Below, in pieces: positions 9,873 through 21,480 of a DNA stretch of 64,000 nucleotides (position 1 is the stretch's first letter; the number at the start of each line of letters is the position of its first letter). The position numbers were made by a program, and so were the translations under genes. A model generated the notes under the pieces. That model was not told the origin of the DNA. It worked only from the letters and a program-made list of their open reading frames with translations, and searched no databases. This DNA is from Tetracentron sinense (Eukaryota; Streptophyta; Magnoliopsida; Trochodendrales; Trochodendraceae), in the NCBI GenBank assembly GCA_015143295.1, contig CM026554.1, forward strand, positions 30,021,531 through 30,085,530, given 5' to 3'.

Positions 9873-11320
9873 CACTACAAGAAAACGCTCATCGCTCACG
9901 GTTTTTTTCTCATAACTGTAGGTCATTGATCACGTTTATAACGCGCTGAACGAACTGTAACCTTTCGACACGTGATCGTATGTTGTATCATATCATGGTT
10001 ATATAACCGTAAATGTATACGCAAAATAACTGAAATTATACATTCAAAATACATTCATTTTGGGTACATTGTACAATCGTGATTATATGATTAATCGTGA
10101 TTGTTTAAAATTAAAGGCTCATAGTTGTTTAATAAATTGTGATTATTGTTCTTTTTTCTTTTCATGATATTTCTCTCTTTTGCTTTCCAATAAAAAACCT
10201 CCTTTATGCAACCTCTAATACCTTTAGCTCCTCACAATCACATCTAAACTTATACATGAATAAAATAAAACATCCATGCACATAATAACTTGCAATTAAT
10301 TACAATCATCGATTATTTATAATCGTGATTGTTTCTTGCCCAAACGAGCATGATTATTTAAATATCCATCACTGCTTCTCAATATACGATCACAGTTACT
10401 TACATAACCGTGCTCATTGGTCATAAGGACCATAGATATCTATGATCGTGATCGTCTATAATTAACAAAATGTTTGGTATACATTCCTCAAGCTGTAAAA
10501 GAAATTTATGTTGCTAAACGTTTACATAAAAAATTTTAATTTACATACTTTTTCATAAAAAAATGAAATAGGAGATTATCAAATAAAAACGAAATAAAAT
10601 CTTTATTGGATGTTTACACAACAAATTATTGAATGTTTACATAAACTCTTTATTAGATGTTTACATAATCAAATTATACATAAATTCTTATAGGAAGAAC
10701 TTCTTTGTCTCATCTTCTCTTCCTCCCATCATAGGCTAGTGTCGAGGAAGGCAATGGTGTTCTCTCTCAGCATTATCCAATACAAGTTATTGGATGTTTA
10801 CAAAAATTACGACACCACATAGAACCACCCTGGTCTTCTTGTCATCATAGGCTGATGTGAATATGTTGGTGAAATAAATAATCACCGTTTGTGAAGAACT
10901 TCTTAGCCTTCTAGGATGGATAAGTCTAGATCGAGATCTTCAATCTTCTTCCATATTCGAAACAAATTGATCTCATTCGTCATTCGAAAAAATAACGTTA
11001 ACATACAAAAAAAAGATCCTATAAGCCGATTCCTATAGAAATGCAACTGCATCTGATCTTCAGTTTCTTCCGTATTTCCATCTCTCTCTCTCATGCATGA
11101 GTTAAGGCAAAAGACAGATGAGGGAATTAAAGTTGAAAATTCTCATCCGAGAGCCACTTGCGGAAGAAGAGACTTGTCTGAGACTTCCCGAAAAAGAGAT
11201 CCTTGCTATGGAGAGGAAATAAATACATTCAGTAGCTAAGAAGGAAAATAAAAATAAACAAGAAAATGAAGAACTGCATCAGGAAAAGTTATGGGAGTAA
11301 TTAATTTTTATTAATGATCT
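9873..11320. mobile_element. CACTA (En/Spm-type) transposon end with subterminal repeats; right end not found
   Basis: The left border is CACTACAAGAAAA, the typical CACTA terminal inverted repeat. Within the next 600 bp, short ATCGTGATTG-like motifs recur in both orientations (about 9900-10460), as in CACTA subterminal regions. The insertion interrupts the copia remnant, which resumes near 11321. No matching TTTTCTTGTAGTG right end is visible, so the element is truncated or rearranged. A 10600-10820 stretch repeats TTGGATGTTTACA several times. No transposase ORF is seen. Confidence 0.55.
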
Positions 11321-12002
11321 AGTTCTTTTAATTTTCGTGTTCAACTTTAATTTTGTATTTAAGAAACATTTCTACTGCTTCATCTGTACTTCTTAATAAG
11401 TAAACCATTGAGAACGCAGAAAAAACCATCTATAAAAATTATGTAGTATTTTTTTTAATCTCCTCTAGACACGGTATTTTTAAGACTCCAAGATCACTAT
11501 GTATTAAATCTATATATATTTTATAATAGACTATCCACACACACAAACTCACGCACACCATATTCACACACACAACCCTCAATCTTAACTGATCAAGTCT
11601 TTAACCACACACATTCCTCAAAAAAGAAGGGTGAGGTGAGAGTACTTAATGAGAAGCACCCAACCATCGGTACTCGATGTGGGATAAATGGGAAACCCAA
11701 AGCTCACATTTTTTCTCACAACACTCACATAACCAACACAACCCAACAACTTTTTGTTTTTTGTTTTTTTTTTATAATAGACTAACCACACACACAAATT
11801 CACGCACACCATACTCACACACACAACCCTCAATCTCAGATTATGTTTGTTTTTCTACATATTTAAAAAGTTTCTTAGTAATTTTAATCAAATACAAATT
11901 TCACATTTATTAAAATTTGTGTTAGCTAATTTAGGAATTGATTCTAATAGATATTCACATGACCTAGTTTACTCCACAATATAAGTAGAAGAGGTACTAA
12001 CT
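11321..12002 (-). pseudogene. Ty1/copia integrase remnant of partial unit 4 (Kunitz gene lost)
   Basis: The segments 11321-11518 and 11839-12000 align with 7080-7250 and 7260-7460, the copia fragment and spacer on the 3' side of KTI-1. They are more decayed than the other copies. In the full units the Kunitz stop codon would lie about 150 bp further right, but here the sequence changes abruptly near 12003 into an LTR fragment, so the gene has been removed or displaced. Confidence 0.6.
11519..11838. mobile_element. Small insertion bounded by 68-bp direct repeats (TRIM-like)
   Basis: The direct repeats 11519-11586 and 11771-11838 (TTTATAATAGACTA.CCACAC to CAATCT.A) differ at about five positions and enclose about 185 bp. 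The block splits the unit-4 copia remnant, and the equivalent sites in units 1, 2 and 3 lack it. The ends are not clear TG..CA and I see no primer-binding site, so its class is open. Confidence 0.5.
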
Positions 12003-12600
12003 TTATTGATTCCTATTGGTTGGAATCCAACTAGGGATTGTTTGATAAACAACCATCAACCCGTTTTGTTAAGAACAATTGGTCGGAGTGTTCTGGAGTC
12101 TTTTCAAAGGAGATCGATCCGAGGAGGATCGTGGATGTGATATTTGGTTGATGGAATCTGAAGCTGTTGTTGAAGGAGATCGATCGTGGAGATCGTGGTT
12201 GTGCGAAGACATAAGAGAAGAACAGGCTACTGCGGTAGATTGAGAGTCTTGCGAGATCATGATTACTTATTAAGGCATGTAAGACTAGCCGTGGATCGAG
12301 AAAGTCGAGTCCTGTTTGGGTGAGGTTCGAGTTTGTAAGTATCTAGTACTTTGTCTTAGTGGATTTACTTTGCTGGACTATGTCCCATGATTTTTTCCAG
12401 AAGGGTTTCCACGTAAAAATTATTTGTGTCGTGGTTTACTTGTTTCCCTTATTCCGCACTTTAAGTTCATCATCCCTTAATTAATAATTTGATTGCATAA
12501 TCTTAAAAATGGTAGATCGACTTATAGGAAGACCTAGCCCCCTCTTGGCTTTGTGAGTTCTCAATTCAAACATTAGATTTGAGGTTCATCGGATATTTCA
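12003..12600 (+). repeat. 5'-truncated extra LTR fragment fused to the next LTR
   Basis: This is collinear with the 3' part of the LTR at 12616-13675 (about 13078 to its end) and ends ATATTTCA like a complete LTR end. It is followed by a 15-bp degenerate primer-binding site (CTTGATACTAGAGG, compare TTGGTATCAGAGCG) and then directly by another LTR copy, giving LTR-PBS-LTR. Confidence 0.7.
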
Positions 12601-12615
12601 ACTTGATACTAGAGG

Positions 12616-13675
12616 TGGAAATTAACTTAGATCATAATAAAAATCCTAAGTGGCTTACTAGACTTGTTGGAACTTGAAAAATTAGGTTTCTAGGAAAAAC
12701 TGATGAAGACCGGTCGATCGACCATGGAACCGGTCGGTCGATGGCCTACTGGTTGACCGACCATGGTGACCGGTCAACTGAAGTGCAATAAAATTTTTTA
12801 GGCAAAATTTTCCAGAGCTAGGTCTTTTGATCGGTCGATCGACCATGGAACCGGTCGACCGACCATACATCTGGTCGTCCGGTCCTTGTGAATATTAGTC
12901 TCCTACTTGGTTTCTAATTCCGAGAATGCCTATATAAATATGGTTTGATCCCTATTCGAACCTAAGGAGTTGTGAGAGTTTAGAGAGAGTTTTAAAAGAA
13001 AATTAGGGTTTCCCAAACCCATTCTCCTCTCCTCTTCCAACCTAGAGTTTGCAAGAATTTGTTGATCATTCTTGCTTGTTATTCCATTATTTGGAATACA
13101 ACTAGGGTTTGTTTTGTGAAACAACCATCAATCCATTCTGTTAAGAACACTTGACCAGTGAGAATCAGAGCCTTTTTGAAGGAGATCGATTCGAGGAGGA
13201 TCATGGTTATTTGGTTGGAGGTATCCAAAGACGTCATTGATGGAGATCGATTGGAAGATCGTGGTTGTGGAGATCTAGGAGCAGAATAGGCCACTACAGT
13301 AGATTACAAGTCACGAGATCATGATTGCTTTTCGAGGTGTGGAGGACTGAAAACTGAAGAATCGTAGTGTCAAGTCCAAAGGAGTCAGGTTTGAGTCTTG
13401 TAAGTATTTGGTTCTTTGTCTTAGTGATATCTATTTGCTGGACTAGGTCCCGTGATTTTTCCCGTAAGGGTTTCCACATAAAAATATCTTATGTTGTGGT
13501 TTACTTATCTTCCTTATTTCCGCACTTTATGGTTCATTCTCTAATGGTTGATAATTTAATTGTTAAATATTAAAAGAAGTAGATAGACTTTTAGGGAGAC
13601 CTAGCCACCCCCTTGGGTTTGTGAATTTTGACTCAAACATAGATTTGAGATTCACCGGATTTATAATTATTTTCA
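12616..13675 (+). repeat. 5' LTR (truncated at its start) of the gag-only copia element
   Basis: This matches 19578-20502, with extra copies of the palindromic ACCGGTCGATCGACC / CATGGAACCGGTCG motif at about 12708-12885 that are mostly deleted in the 3' LTR. It ends TTTTCA directly before the primer-binding site. Confidence 0.75.
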
Positions 13676-13677
13676 AT

Positions 13678-13689
13678 TGGTATCAGAGC
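13678..13689 (+). other. Primer-binding site for initiator tRNA-Met
   Basis: TGGTATCAGAGC, two bases after the LTR, is the standard primer-binding site of plant copia elements. Confidence 0.85.
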
Positions 13690-13734
13690 GGGTTCACTAA
13701 TTTATTAGTGCGATTTTATTTTTATACAGTGAAT

Positions 13735-15390
13735 ATGAATCTCCAAAACAAGGGAGGATCCATCTCTTGTCCCACATTTTTTTATGAGAAAATTATGCCT
13801 ATATGAAAGCTCGTATGAGAGCCTTTCTAAAATTCTTGGATGGGAGAATATTGATTTTTGTTGAAAAAGGTAGGACCTCTCCAATAATAACCATAGATAA
13901 CTAGACCATCCTCAAACCTTCTACTGATTGGACCAATATAGAACTTGAAAGTTGTAGATGGAACAGTAAGGGTCTAAATGCAATCTTCACTGCTATCACA
14001 CTCGAAAAATTCGACGTATTTCTAAATGTGACACTTCAAAGGATGCATGAGACATTCTTAAACTTATCCATGAAGGGACTACAACAGTCAAGATTTCCAA
14101 ACTTCAAATGCTTACTTCTAAATTTAAAAATTTGAGAATGAATGATAATGAAACTTTTGATGATTTTTATGCTAATCTGAGTGACATAGTTAATTCTAGT
14201 TTTAACCTAAGAGAAAGTATATCTGAGTCCAAAATTGTTAGGAAGATCTTGAGATCTCTGTCTGATTTAGATTGAAGGTTACCACCATCGAAGAGAGTAA
14301 AAATATTGATGCTTTCAAAATTGAAGAGTTGGTTGGTTCTCTCCAGACCTATGAGTTGAATCTACACCCATCTAAGAAACCAAAATCTATCGCCTTGAAA
14401 TCTTTCAAGGAATCTATAGATGGTTCAGATAGTAACTCTGAGGATGAAGAAGAAGAGTTGGCTATGTTTGCAAAGAAATTCAGAAAATTTCTTAAATTCA
14501 ATAAAATATTTAATCTGAAAGGACAAAGATCTTTTGAAAAGCCTAAGTCCAAATACTATGAAAATTAGAAACATCTTAAAAGTGTGGACAGGAAATCCCA
14601 AGGTATTCAGTATTAAAAATGTCAAGACTTCGACCATATTGCTGCTGATTGCTCAAATGAGAAGAAATCGAAGAGTAAGGCAAGGGATGATAGTGAATTT
14701 GAATATGAGGAATCAAATAGTTCTTCTTGTGAGAAGACTATGAATTATATGATCTTCACTGCTTCCATAAATGAGATTGAATAATCTTCTTTAAATTTAA
14801 GTGTGAGTAACCAACCCCATATTGATGGTGAGGATGATGAAGAGAGTCAAAGTGACACTGTTTGTGAGGGAGATCTCGAGGCAGCTTATGATGAGTTGTT
14901 TGAGGAATGCCTAAAGCTGAAAAATGCTCAAATTTCCATGATAAAAAGGTCAAATTTATTAAAATGGAAAGAGATGCCTTAGACCTATCATCTTCTGGGT
15001 TGAAAGCTCTTATGTCACAGCTTGAGGAAGATAAGACTTCCCTCATTTTCAAAACTCAGCTTCTTGAATCCGATTTATATGTTTGTCTTTATAAAAAGAC
15101 AAGTCTTGAAATCAAGTTAGCTGATCTTGAGCAAGATCAGAGGTGTGGAGATGAGAAGTGAACTCCATCTACCTCAATCACTGAGCCATGTGATAAAAGG
15201 CGCCCTCCTGCTAAAGGGAAAGACCTTTCTACTTAGAAATTCATTTTTACATGTCATAAACATGGAGCAAAGGGTCATATTAGACCTTGATGTCCTAAAC
15301 TTCGAAGAGTGCCCAATCATGGTTATAGGAACTAAATCAATTTTAATGAGAATCTTCAAAGGAGAGTTGATATCCTAGTGGATATGTCTA
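13735..15390 (+). pseudogene. Copia gag remnant (UBN2-type with zinc knuckles)
   Basis: From the ATG at 13735 (MNLQNKGGSISCP) the frame is soon broken. A good block at 14272-14568 reads KVTTIEESKNIDAFKIEELV then GSLQTYELNL, typical of the copia UBN2 gag family, and ends in an acidic linker. About 14600-14690 encodes a zinc-knuckle-like CQDFDHIAADC whose first Cys codon region is damaged. A heptad-like region follows (14830-15150; YDELFEECLKL), then a second knuckle-like CHKHGAKGHIRP near 15250. Several stops and frame changes make it non-functional. It would have formed the particle shell and bound RNA. Nothing downstream resembles pol, as in TR-GAG elements that depend on partners. Confidence 0.7.
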
Positions 15391-16093
15391 GGAAGTTAAA
15401 TGATGATATATTGAATATCTATAATAACTCTAAACAGTGGCATGGTCGGGACACTCCTTATGCTAGATATAAAGAAGGAAACGGGAAGAACCATAATGCC
15501 CGTCATAATTCTAGGACTCAATCTTGAAAAAGGAGGAACAGGAGGAAGAGGCAAAAGGTTATACTTTGCTCGGTTAATGACCAAATGGTCAATCAAACTG
15601 CTAAAACCGGTTGTGTGAGAAAGGAAGACTTGAAGGGCTTCACTTAGCTCGTGCATGTAATAGCATAGGGTATGCTGTTATTGTTAAATCTTGTCCTAGT
15701 CCTATGATGTTTGTGTAAACTAGTAGTTTTTGTTTTGCTAGTTTTTAGTTGCTTTGGTCTATTATTCTGTTTTATTTATTTTGAAAAATTCAAAAAATTG
15801 AAAAACTATAAAATCCAATAATATTTTTGTCATGTTGTCCTTGTTTGACTTGCATGATTTGCATTCTATGTGTGATCTTTGTTTTCATACTTGTCCAAGG
15901 TTGAATATGAGTTTGTTGCTGATTGAGGATATATCACTTTCATAGTCTCTTGGTTAGGCTGAAAATTAGACTAGTTTTATCTTGCATAGTTAGAGACTTA
16001 TTCATGTATGTATGCTTTGCACTATCACATGCACTCTGAGCAAAAATTGTTTTAATAAAAAGGGCTACCCACTAGGTTAGTGTGAAAGCAAAT
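15391..16093. other. Non-coding interior of the gag-only copia element
   Basis: There is no readable gene here: AT-rich sequence in the position where pol would start, with no motifs of protease or integrase on either strand. Confidence 0.5.
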
Positions 16094-18338
16094 TGTTAGA
16101 GATGATGCCCATAAAAGTCATTTAGATTGTAAGATTCTTATTAATTTGATTAATAGAGACTTCTTCCTTATCTATTGTGTATTCATTATGGGTAATTGAC
16201 CATGATCATGAGATGATCTATACGATATGAGATATCGATAAATGTCCATATGATATATTGTAGGAAAGTTATGTGATTGGATTTTCACAGGTAGATATAA
16301 CTTTCCAGTTTCTTATACTTTATATAGTCACAGCTATGGGTGAAACTGGGTACTTCACTTATATGGCTGCCACTATGCTAAGATGTTCTCAATAATTGAG
16401 ATGTAGTTTTATCTCGAACTATTGTAGTGGAGACTACACATCAGATATGGGTGCTTAAATGTACACTGACTGATTGCATGAAATGAGAGACCTCTTGCAT
16501 AAACATACTATCAGATAGTTGGTCTCTCATTCACATTGAACAGTTTCAATGATCCTCAGATATGATGAGTTCATTTATAACTTAGTTGTAATCTGACTGT
16601 TTTGATTCCACTAAAGTATTCTTTATCTTAGGGAATATGATACAGTGACAGTTGGATAGTCAGAAAGCTGTTCGAGTCATAATGAATTTCAAACAAGAAA
16701 TCCATACTCATTAATTTGAGAGATTGTCCAAGTTTCGGGTAAGACAGTCGATTAAGCTTAGATCTTGCGCAGGTGATTTTGAAACAAAATAAGTTTGAAA
16801 TATATTTTTATTAAAATATATTATACTTATAAAAATATTTTTCTCAAAATGTTTTACATGAGAAAATGTTTCTCATGGCTTAATCAGAAGTCTTGGAAAC
16901 CTGGATGATGTGCAATGGGCTATGAGTTAGATATTATTAACCTGAATGATGTGCAATGGGCTATGAGTTAGATAGTATAAATAATCTTGAAGGCCCATTA
17001 GGGATAATGTAATTGTAAGGATCAATTGAATTAAAAATTTCATGTGGTGGGATCCATATTGGTTAATGTTCTTACATTGAGATTCAATTGCAACATGGAT
17101 ATCTCATGTCACTTGCAATTCCGATGAAATTTCTATTTAGGGTCAATGAGATAACATTGGCTAAGCCAGAGTTTGAATGTCCTAGAGCAATATGTGGAGA
17201 TGCTCACATAAGAAATACAAGCTCATAAATTGATTAAATGTTAATCAATTATTTAAATGATTAAATGTTAATCATTGATTAAATAGATTAAATGTTAATC
17301 TATGGTTTAAATTAATTGTTAATTTAAATTAGAAGATTATATTAGTAATTATTTAATTAACCTAATTAAAGGGAAAATGAGTTTGACCCATATCCATAAA
17401 CCCATAAAGTATGGACCTTTAATGTGGGCTCAAGCCCATGGATTTAAACCCTAGGGTGGGGCCCCCACTTTAGCTTTCCTAATTGGATTAGGATTAGATT
17501 AGTTGAATAATAACTCCTTTAATTATGGGATAAGATTCCAATACTTGGAATGAATTAATTAAAGAGATAAGGTTTGACTTTTGTTAAACCTTGGAGTGCA
17601 AGGCTCCCTAGCTCATGCCCCCCTATGGCTCACGTCGCCCCCTTTGGAGAGTTTCCTAATTGGATTAGGATCCCATTATTAGTTGGTTAATCCCTAGTTA
17701 ATAGGAGTTAGTTACATCCCTTTAAATTAGGAATCCTTTTGAGAAAATGAATCCCAAATTAGAAGGTTTATAACAAACTAATTAATTATGAATTAATTAG
17801 AAGTCTATTAATTAAAGGGATAACTTCTAATTGGAGTTGGATTCGTATTTGATCCTAAATTTATAAATACCCCAAACCATGTGGGATTTATTGGATGATT
17901 CATTAATCTCTCCTCTCCAAAATCGTGAGCTCCAAGAGAATAATCTCTTGGATTTTCGTGAGCTTCAAGGGCTTCTCCTAGCTGGGTTTTGAAGCTTAGG
18001 GTTTTTGAACCTTAGGTTATTAGTGATAGAAAGTCTACATCAATATCCATTTTCTTCTCTTTGTTTCTTCAATACCAAGTAGAGATTCTAATGCTTCGTG
18101 GGGATAGCGAAGAACAAGGATCAAGCTTCGAGTATTTCTTCGAGAAATCTCTACAAAGAGTTTTGACGGTTCAAGTTGGTTTTTGCTTCATCGGTGAACA
18201 TTATTCACCGAGGTAATATGACTAAAACGAGTAGATACTTTTAGTTACTTTCTATGGTGTAAAGATCATCGGGATCCAGTTTCCGCATTTTTTTAAATCT
18301 GGATCCCCCTACATAATAGTAATGACTATTTATGTCAA
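16094..18338 (+). mobile_element. LTR-like insertion (probable solo LTR) inside the copia element
   Basis: This block of about 2.25 kb begins TGTTAGAGATGATGCCC and ends near ATTTATGTCAACA, between flanks CAAAT and CAAGT (one mismatch), so it looks inserted. It holds a promoter-like TTTATAAATACCCC (about 17868) followed by a CT-rich leader, the usual make-up of a long LTR. A 32-bp segment (GATGTGCAATGGGCTATGAG) is repeated head to tail at 16907 and 16949. No ORF of note. The exact right end is uncertain by a few bases. Confidence 0.5.
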
Positions 18339-18340
18339 CA

Positions 18341-19369
18341 AGTTAGGTATCTTTCTGAGTTGCTAGATTGAAAGCCCCTACTGCCAATAAAGAAGAGCTA
18401 CTTACTTAGATAGTATGAAAGCCATCATTGCATGAACAAATATGTTCAGATAAAGAACATCAAAATATACCTTACAAAGTGAGGAGGTATTTGACCAAAG
18501 TAAAAGAAAAATATATAAGTCAAATAAAAATGGATAAAAGTTCACAAAAATATAAAAATCAGCATAATTAGATCTAACTTTGTTGGACTTCTTAGATTTG
18601 AGTCTCCAGGAGTCCCCTTAGTGGTTCATTTTATATCCTTGGAAAAGGAGAGAAACCTTGATTTAGTATCTAGTCAGACCACCCACTACACACAAAGCTT
18701 CACTTTTGAATTGTTCACTAATTGTGACTAAGTGAATTGACTATGCTTTAACATTCCATGAGATTTAGTTAGATGTTTTATCCTCAGTTGGACTAACTAA
18801 TCATGTACTTCATTGGATTAGTAATTTTAAATTACTGTTGCTTGAAATGCTTTTGATGCATGTTTGTGTGACAAATGATATTTTTTAATTAATTATTATG
18901 TGTTTTATTTTTAGTTGGCATGAGCCTTTCTAGCAAGAGTTGCCCTGTCCTTAGGTGGTGTCCATGATCTTAGGGGGAGAAGATCAAGTTGTGGTGTTGA
19001 GGGGGAGTTTTTGTTTTATATTGCTATATTTTGTTCCCCACTCTATAGTTTCCAAATTGTTTGTATTTACTTGGTTGTATTGTGGTTGCTTTGATATTAT
19101 ATGTGACATTTCTTGCAATACCTATTAATTTTAATTTTCATATTTCTTATATGTTTCACTGGGTGTTTTATTTATGAGCATGTGCAAGTGCAGGTTTGCA
19201 GCAGACAGACCTTGCATGACAAGAGCTTTAGTATTTACAATTTAGGTTGTATTTTATTTTGTGTCATGTAATTGTGTTGGAGTCATGTATTGACCTAATT
19301 CACCTTTTGATGTGTTTGAGTAAGTTTGTGTCAAGTCATGTACTTCAATTTGGTTTTGTCACGGAATTG
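18341..19369. other. Non-coding 3' interior of the gag-only copia element
   Basis: There are no pol motifs on either strand. It is AT-rich and T-rich and leads to the polypurine tract CCAAAGGGGAAGAT (19370-19383), which is followed directly by the 3' LTR. Confidence 0.5.
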
Positions 19370-19383
19370 CCAAAGGGGAAGAT

Positions 19384-20502
19384 TGTAAGTCCATATTATG
19401 TATTAGCTTATTCCGTTGTCAAAACATATGTGAGCCAAGTGTGTCTTGTGTCCTTGCCTCTAAGCATTCAAGACAAGTGAAGATGAAGACCGAAGAAGTT
19501 CGATTGAAGATATTCCGATCACTGACTTTGTTTCACTCATAGGACAGTAAGTGACCTAGATAACCTAATATCGTAGGTGGAAATTGAGTTAGATCATAAT
19601 AAAAACCCTAGGTGGCTTACTAGACTTGTTGGAACCTGAAAAATTAGGTTTCTAGGCAAAACTGGTGAAGACCGGTCGACGGAAGTGCGATAAATTTTAT
19701 TAGGTAGACTTTTCCAGAGCCAGGTCTTTTGACCGGTCGACTGACCATGGAACTAGTTGACCAATGCCCTATATAAAGAGGTTTCATCCCCATTCGAACC
19801 TAAGGAGTTTTGAGAGAGTTTTAAAAGAAAAATTAGGGTTTCCCAAACTCATTCTCCTCTCCTCTTCCACCCTATAGTTTGCAAGACTTTGTTGATCATT
19901 CTTACTAGTTATTCCATTGTTTGGAATAAAACAAGGGTTTGTTTTGTGAAACAACCACTAACCCGTTCTGTTAAGAACACTTGGTTGGTAAGAATCGGAG
20001 CCTTGCGAAGTAGATCGATCCGAGGAGGATTGTGGTTATTTGGTAGGAGGATTCCGGAACCATCATTGACGGAGATCAATCGGAAGATCGTGATTATGGA
20101 GATCTAGGAGCAGAACAGGCTACTGTGGTAGATTGTGAGTCTTGCGAGATCGTGAATGCTTTTCGAGGTGTGGAGGACTGAGAATTGAAAGATCGTAGTG
20201 TCGAGTCCGAGGGAGTCAAGTTCGAGTCTTTTAAGTAATTGGTTCTTTGTTTAGTGATATCTCTTTACTAGACTAGGTCCCGTGGTTTTTCCCGTAAGGG
20301 TTTCCACGTAAAAATACCTTGTGTTGTGATTTGCTTGTCTTCCCTATTTCCGCACTTTATGGTTCATCCTCCCTTATAATTTAATTATTAAATCTTAAAA
20401 AGGGTAGATAGACTTTTAGGGAGACCTAGCCACCCCCTTGGGTTTGTGAGTTCTTGACTCAAACATGTATTTGGGATTCATCGGATTTATAATTATTTTT
20501 CA
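19384..20502 (+). repeat. 3' LTR of the gag-only copia element
   Basis: It begins TGTAAGTCCATA right after the polypurine tract and ends TTTTTCA. From 19578 it aligns with the 5' LTR. The palindromic ACCGGTCG block is reduced to short remnants near 19670 and 19735. Confidence 0.7.
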
Positions 20503-21475
20503 TAAACCAATTACAGAAATCTGCAAAACAAGCACGCTAGAAGAAGGAATGATTTAAAGAGTGAAAGTTGAGGCATGGTTGTAAACCAGTGTCCTTGGAT
20601 TCAATTTCACCCCCACTGAGAAATCCTCTGGTGTAGTTGGGCAGATGACGCCTGATCTCCAGGATTCGACAACCTTTTTTTGTTAATCGTAAACTCAAAA
20701 ATATTAAAGACACTTGAACTCGTGAGCATATGAATTATGCCCAAAGTAAAACACAAAACCACTTGAAAAACCAATGATCAAAACCTCTTGTTGAAGCAAT
20801 CCTTATTGCATTTTTTGCCTAATGAACCTGAGAAGATTTGTAGTAATCTAGAAAGTAAATCTCCATGAGGCTAAGAAATGGATAAACAATGTTCTAAGCT
20901 CTAATTAAGGAAATAAATAAATAAATATGAAATAGGAAAAGGAAATAAATCTTATGAAGAAGATCACACTCCCAGCTCCACTGAAACTCTCACCTCTGTA
21001 GCCTTGAGTTCCTTGGTGAATTTGGGAACTCACTAGAGAAAAGGGGTTTTTTCATTTTTTGAAGTAAATGATGTTTTATAGTTAGAAGAAGAACATACTC
21101 TTAAGTAAGAAATTTGATGGTTCTCACACCAAATTTATACAGTAAAACCTATGAGACAGTGCTTCTCTCAACAGTGTTATAGAAACTGTTTTTGGTTTTC
21201 ATCTCACAAACCACAACAAAAGATTGGTTTTTTAAGGCATATGCTAAACCATTGACTAGTGGTGGTGGAAGACAAGATCACATGGATTCTCCGACTCTTA
21301 GTTTTTAGGCTTTAACTCTTTGAAAAATCTGAAAATCTAGGAACGGTGTTGTATTTGGCAAGTGGGAATTTAACATTTAGATTATGTTGATGGAGGATTT
21401 AGGACACAACCACGTGGAACCATCTTAGCCCACCCATAACTCTTTTTTGTTGAATGAGTATCTTAAAGGCGCATG
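20503..21475. other. Intervening DNA without a recognised gene
   Basis: I see no convincing ORF, RNA gene or transposon border. 20570-20670 is less AT-rich (GATGACGCCTGATCTCCAGG) and may be part of an older element. Confidence 0.4.
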
Positions 21476-21480
21476 ATCCG

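Larger units (their letters stand above)
12616..20502 (+). mobile_element. Gag-only Ty1/copia element (TR-GAG type)
   Basis: The element has two related LTRs (12616-13675 and 19384-20502), an initiator-Met tRNA primer-binding site TGGTATCAGAGC at 13678-13689, a decayed copia gag and a polypurine tract before the 3' LTR. No protease, integrase or RT can be read between gag and the 3' LTR, apart from an inserted LTR-like block at 16094-18338. The 5' LTR lacks its first ~190 bp, which in the 3' copy run from TGTAAGTCCA to 19577, so the left end was made by a rearrangement. Accordingly I find no target-site duplication. Confidence 0.75.

Noticed and set aside
13678..13689. Part of a tRNA gene
   Set aside because: It is a 12-base primer-binding site next to an LTR; no cloverleaf can be formed around it.
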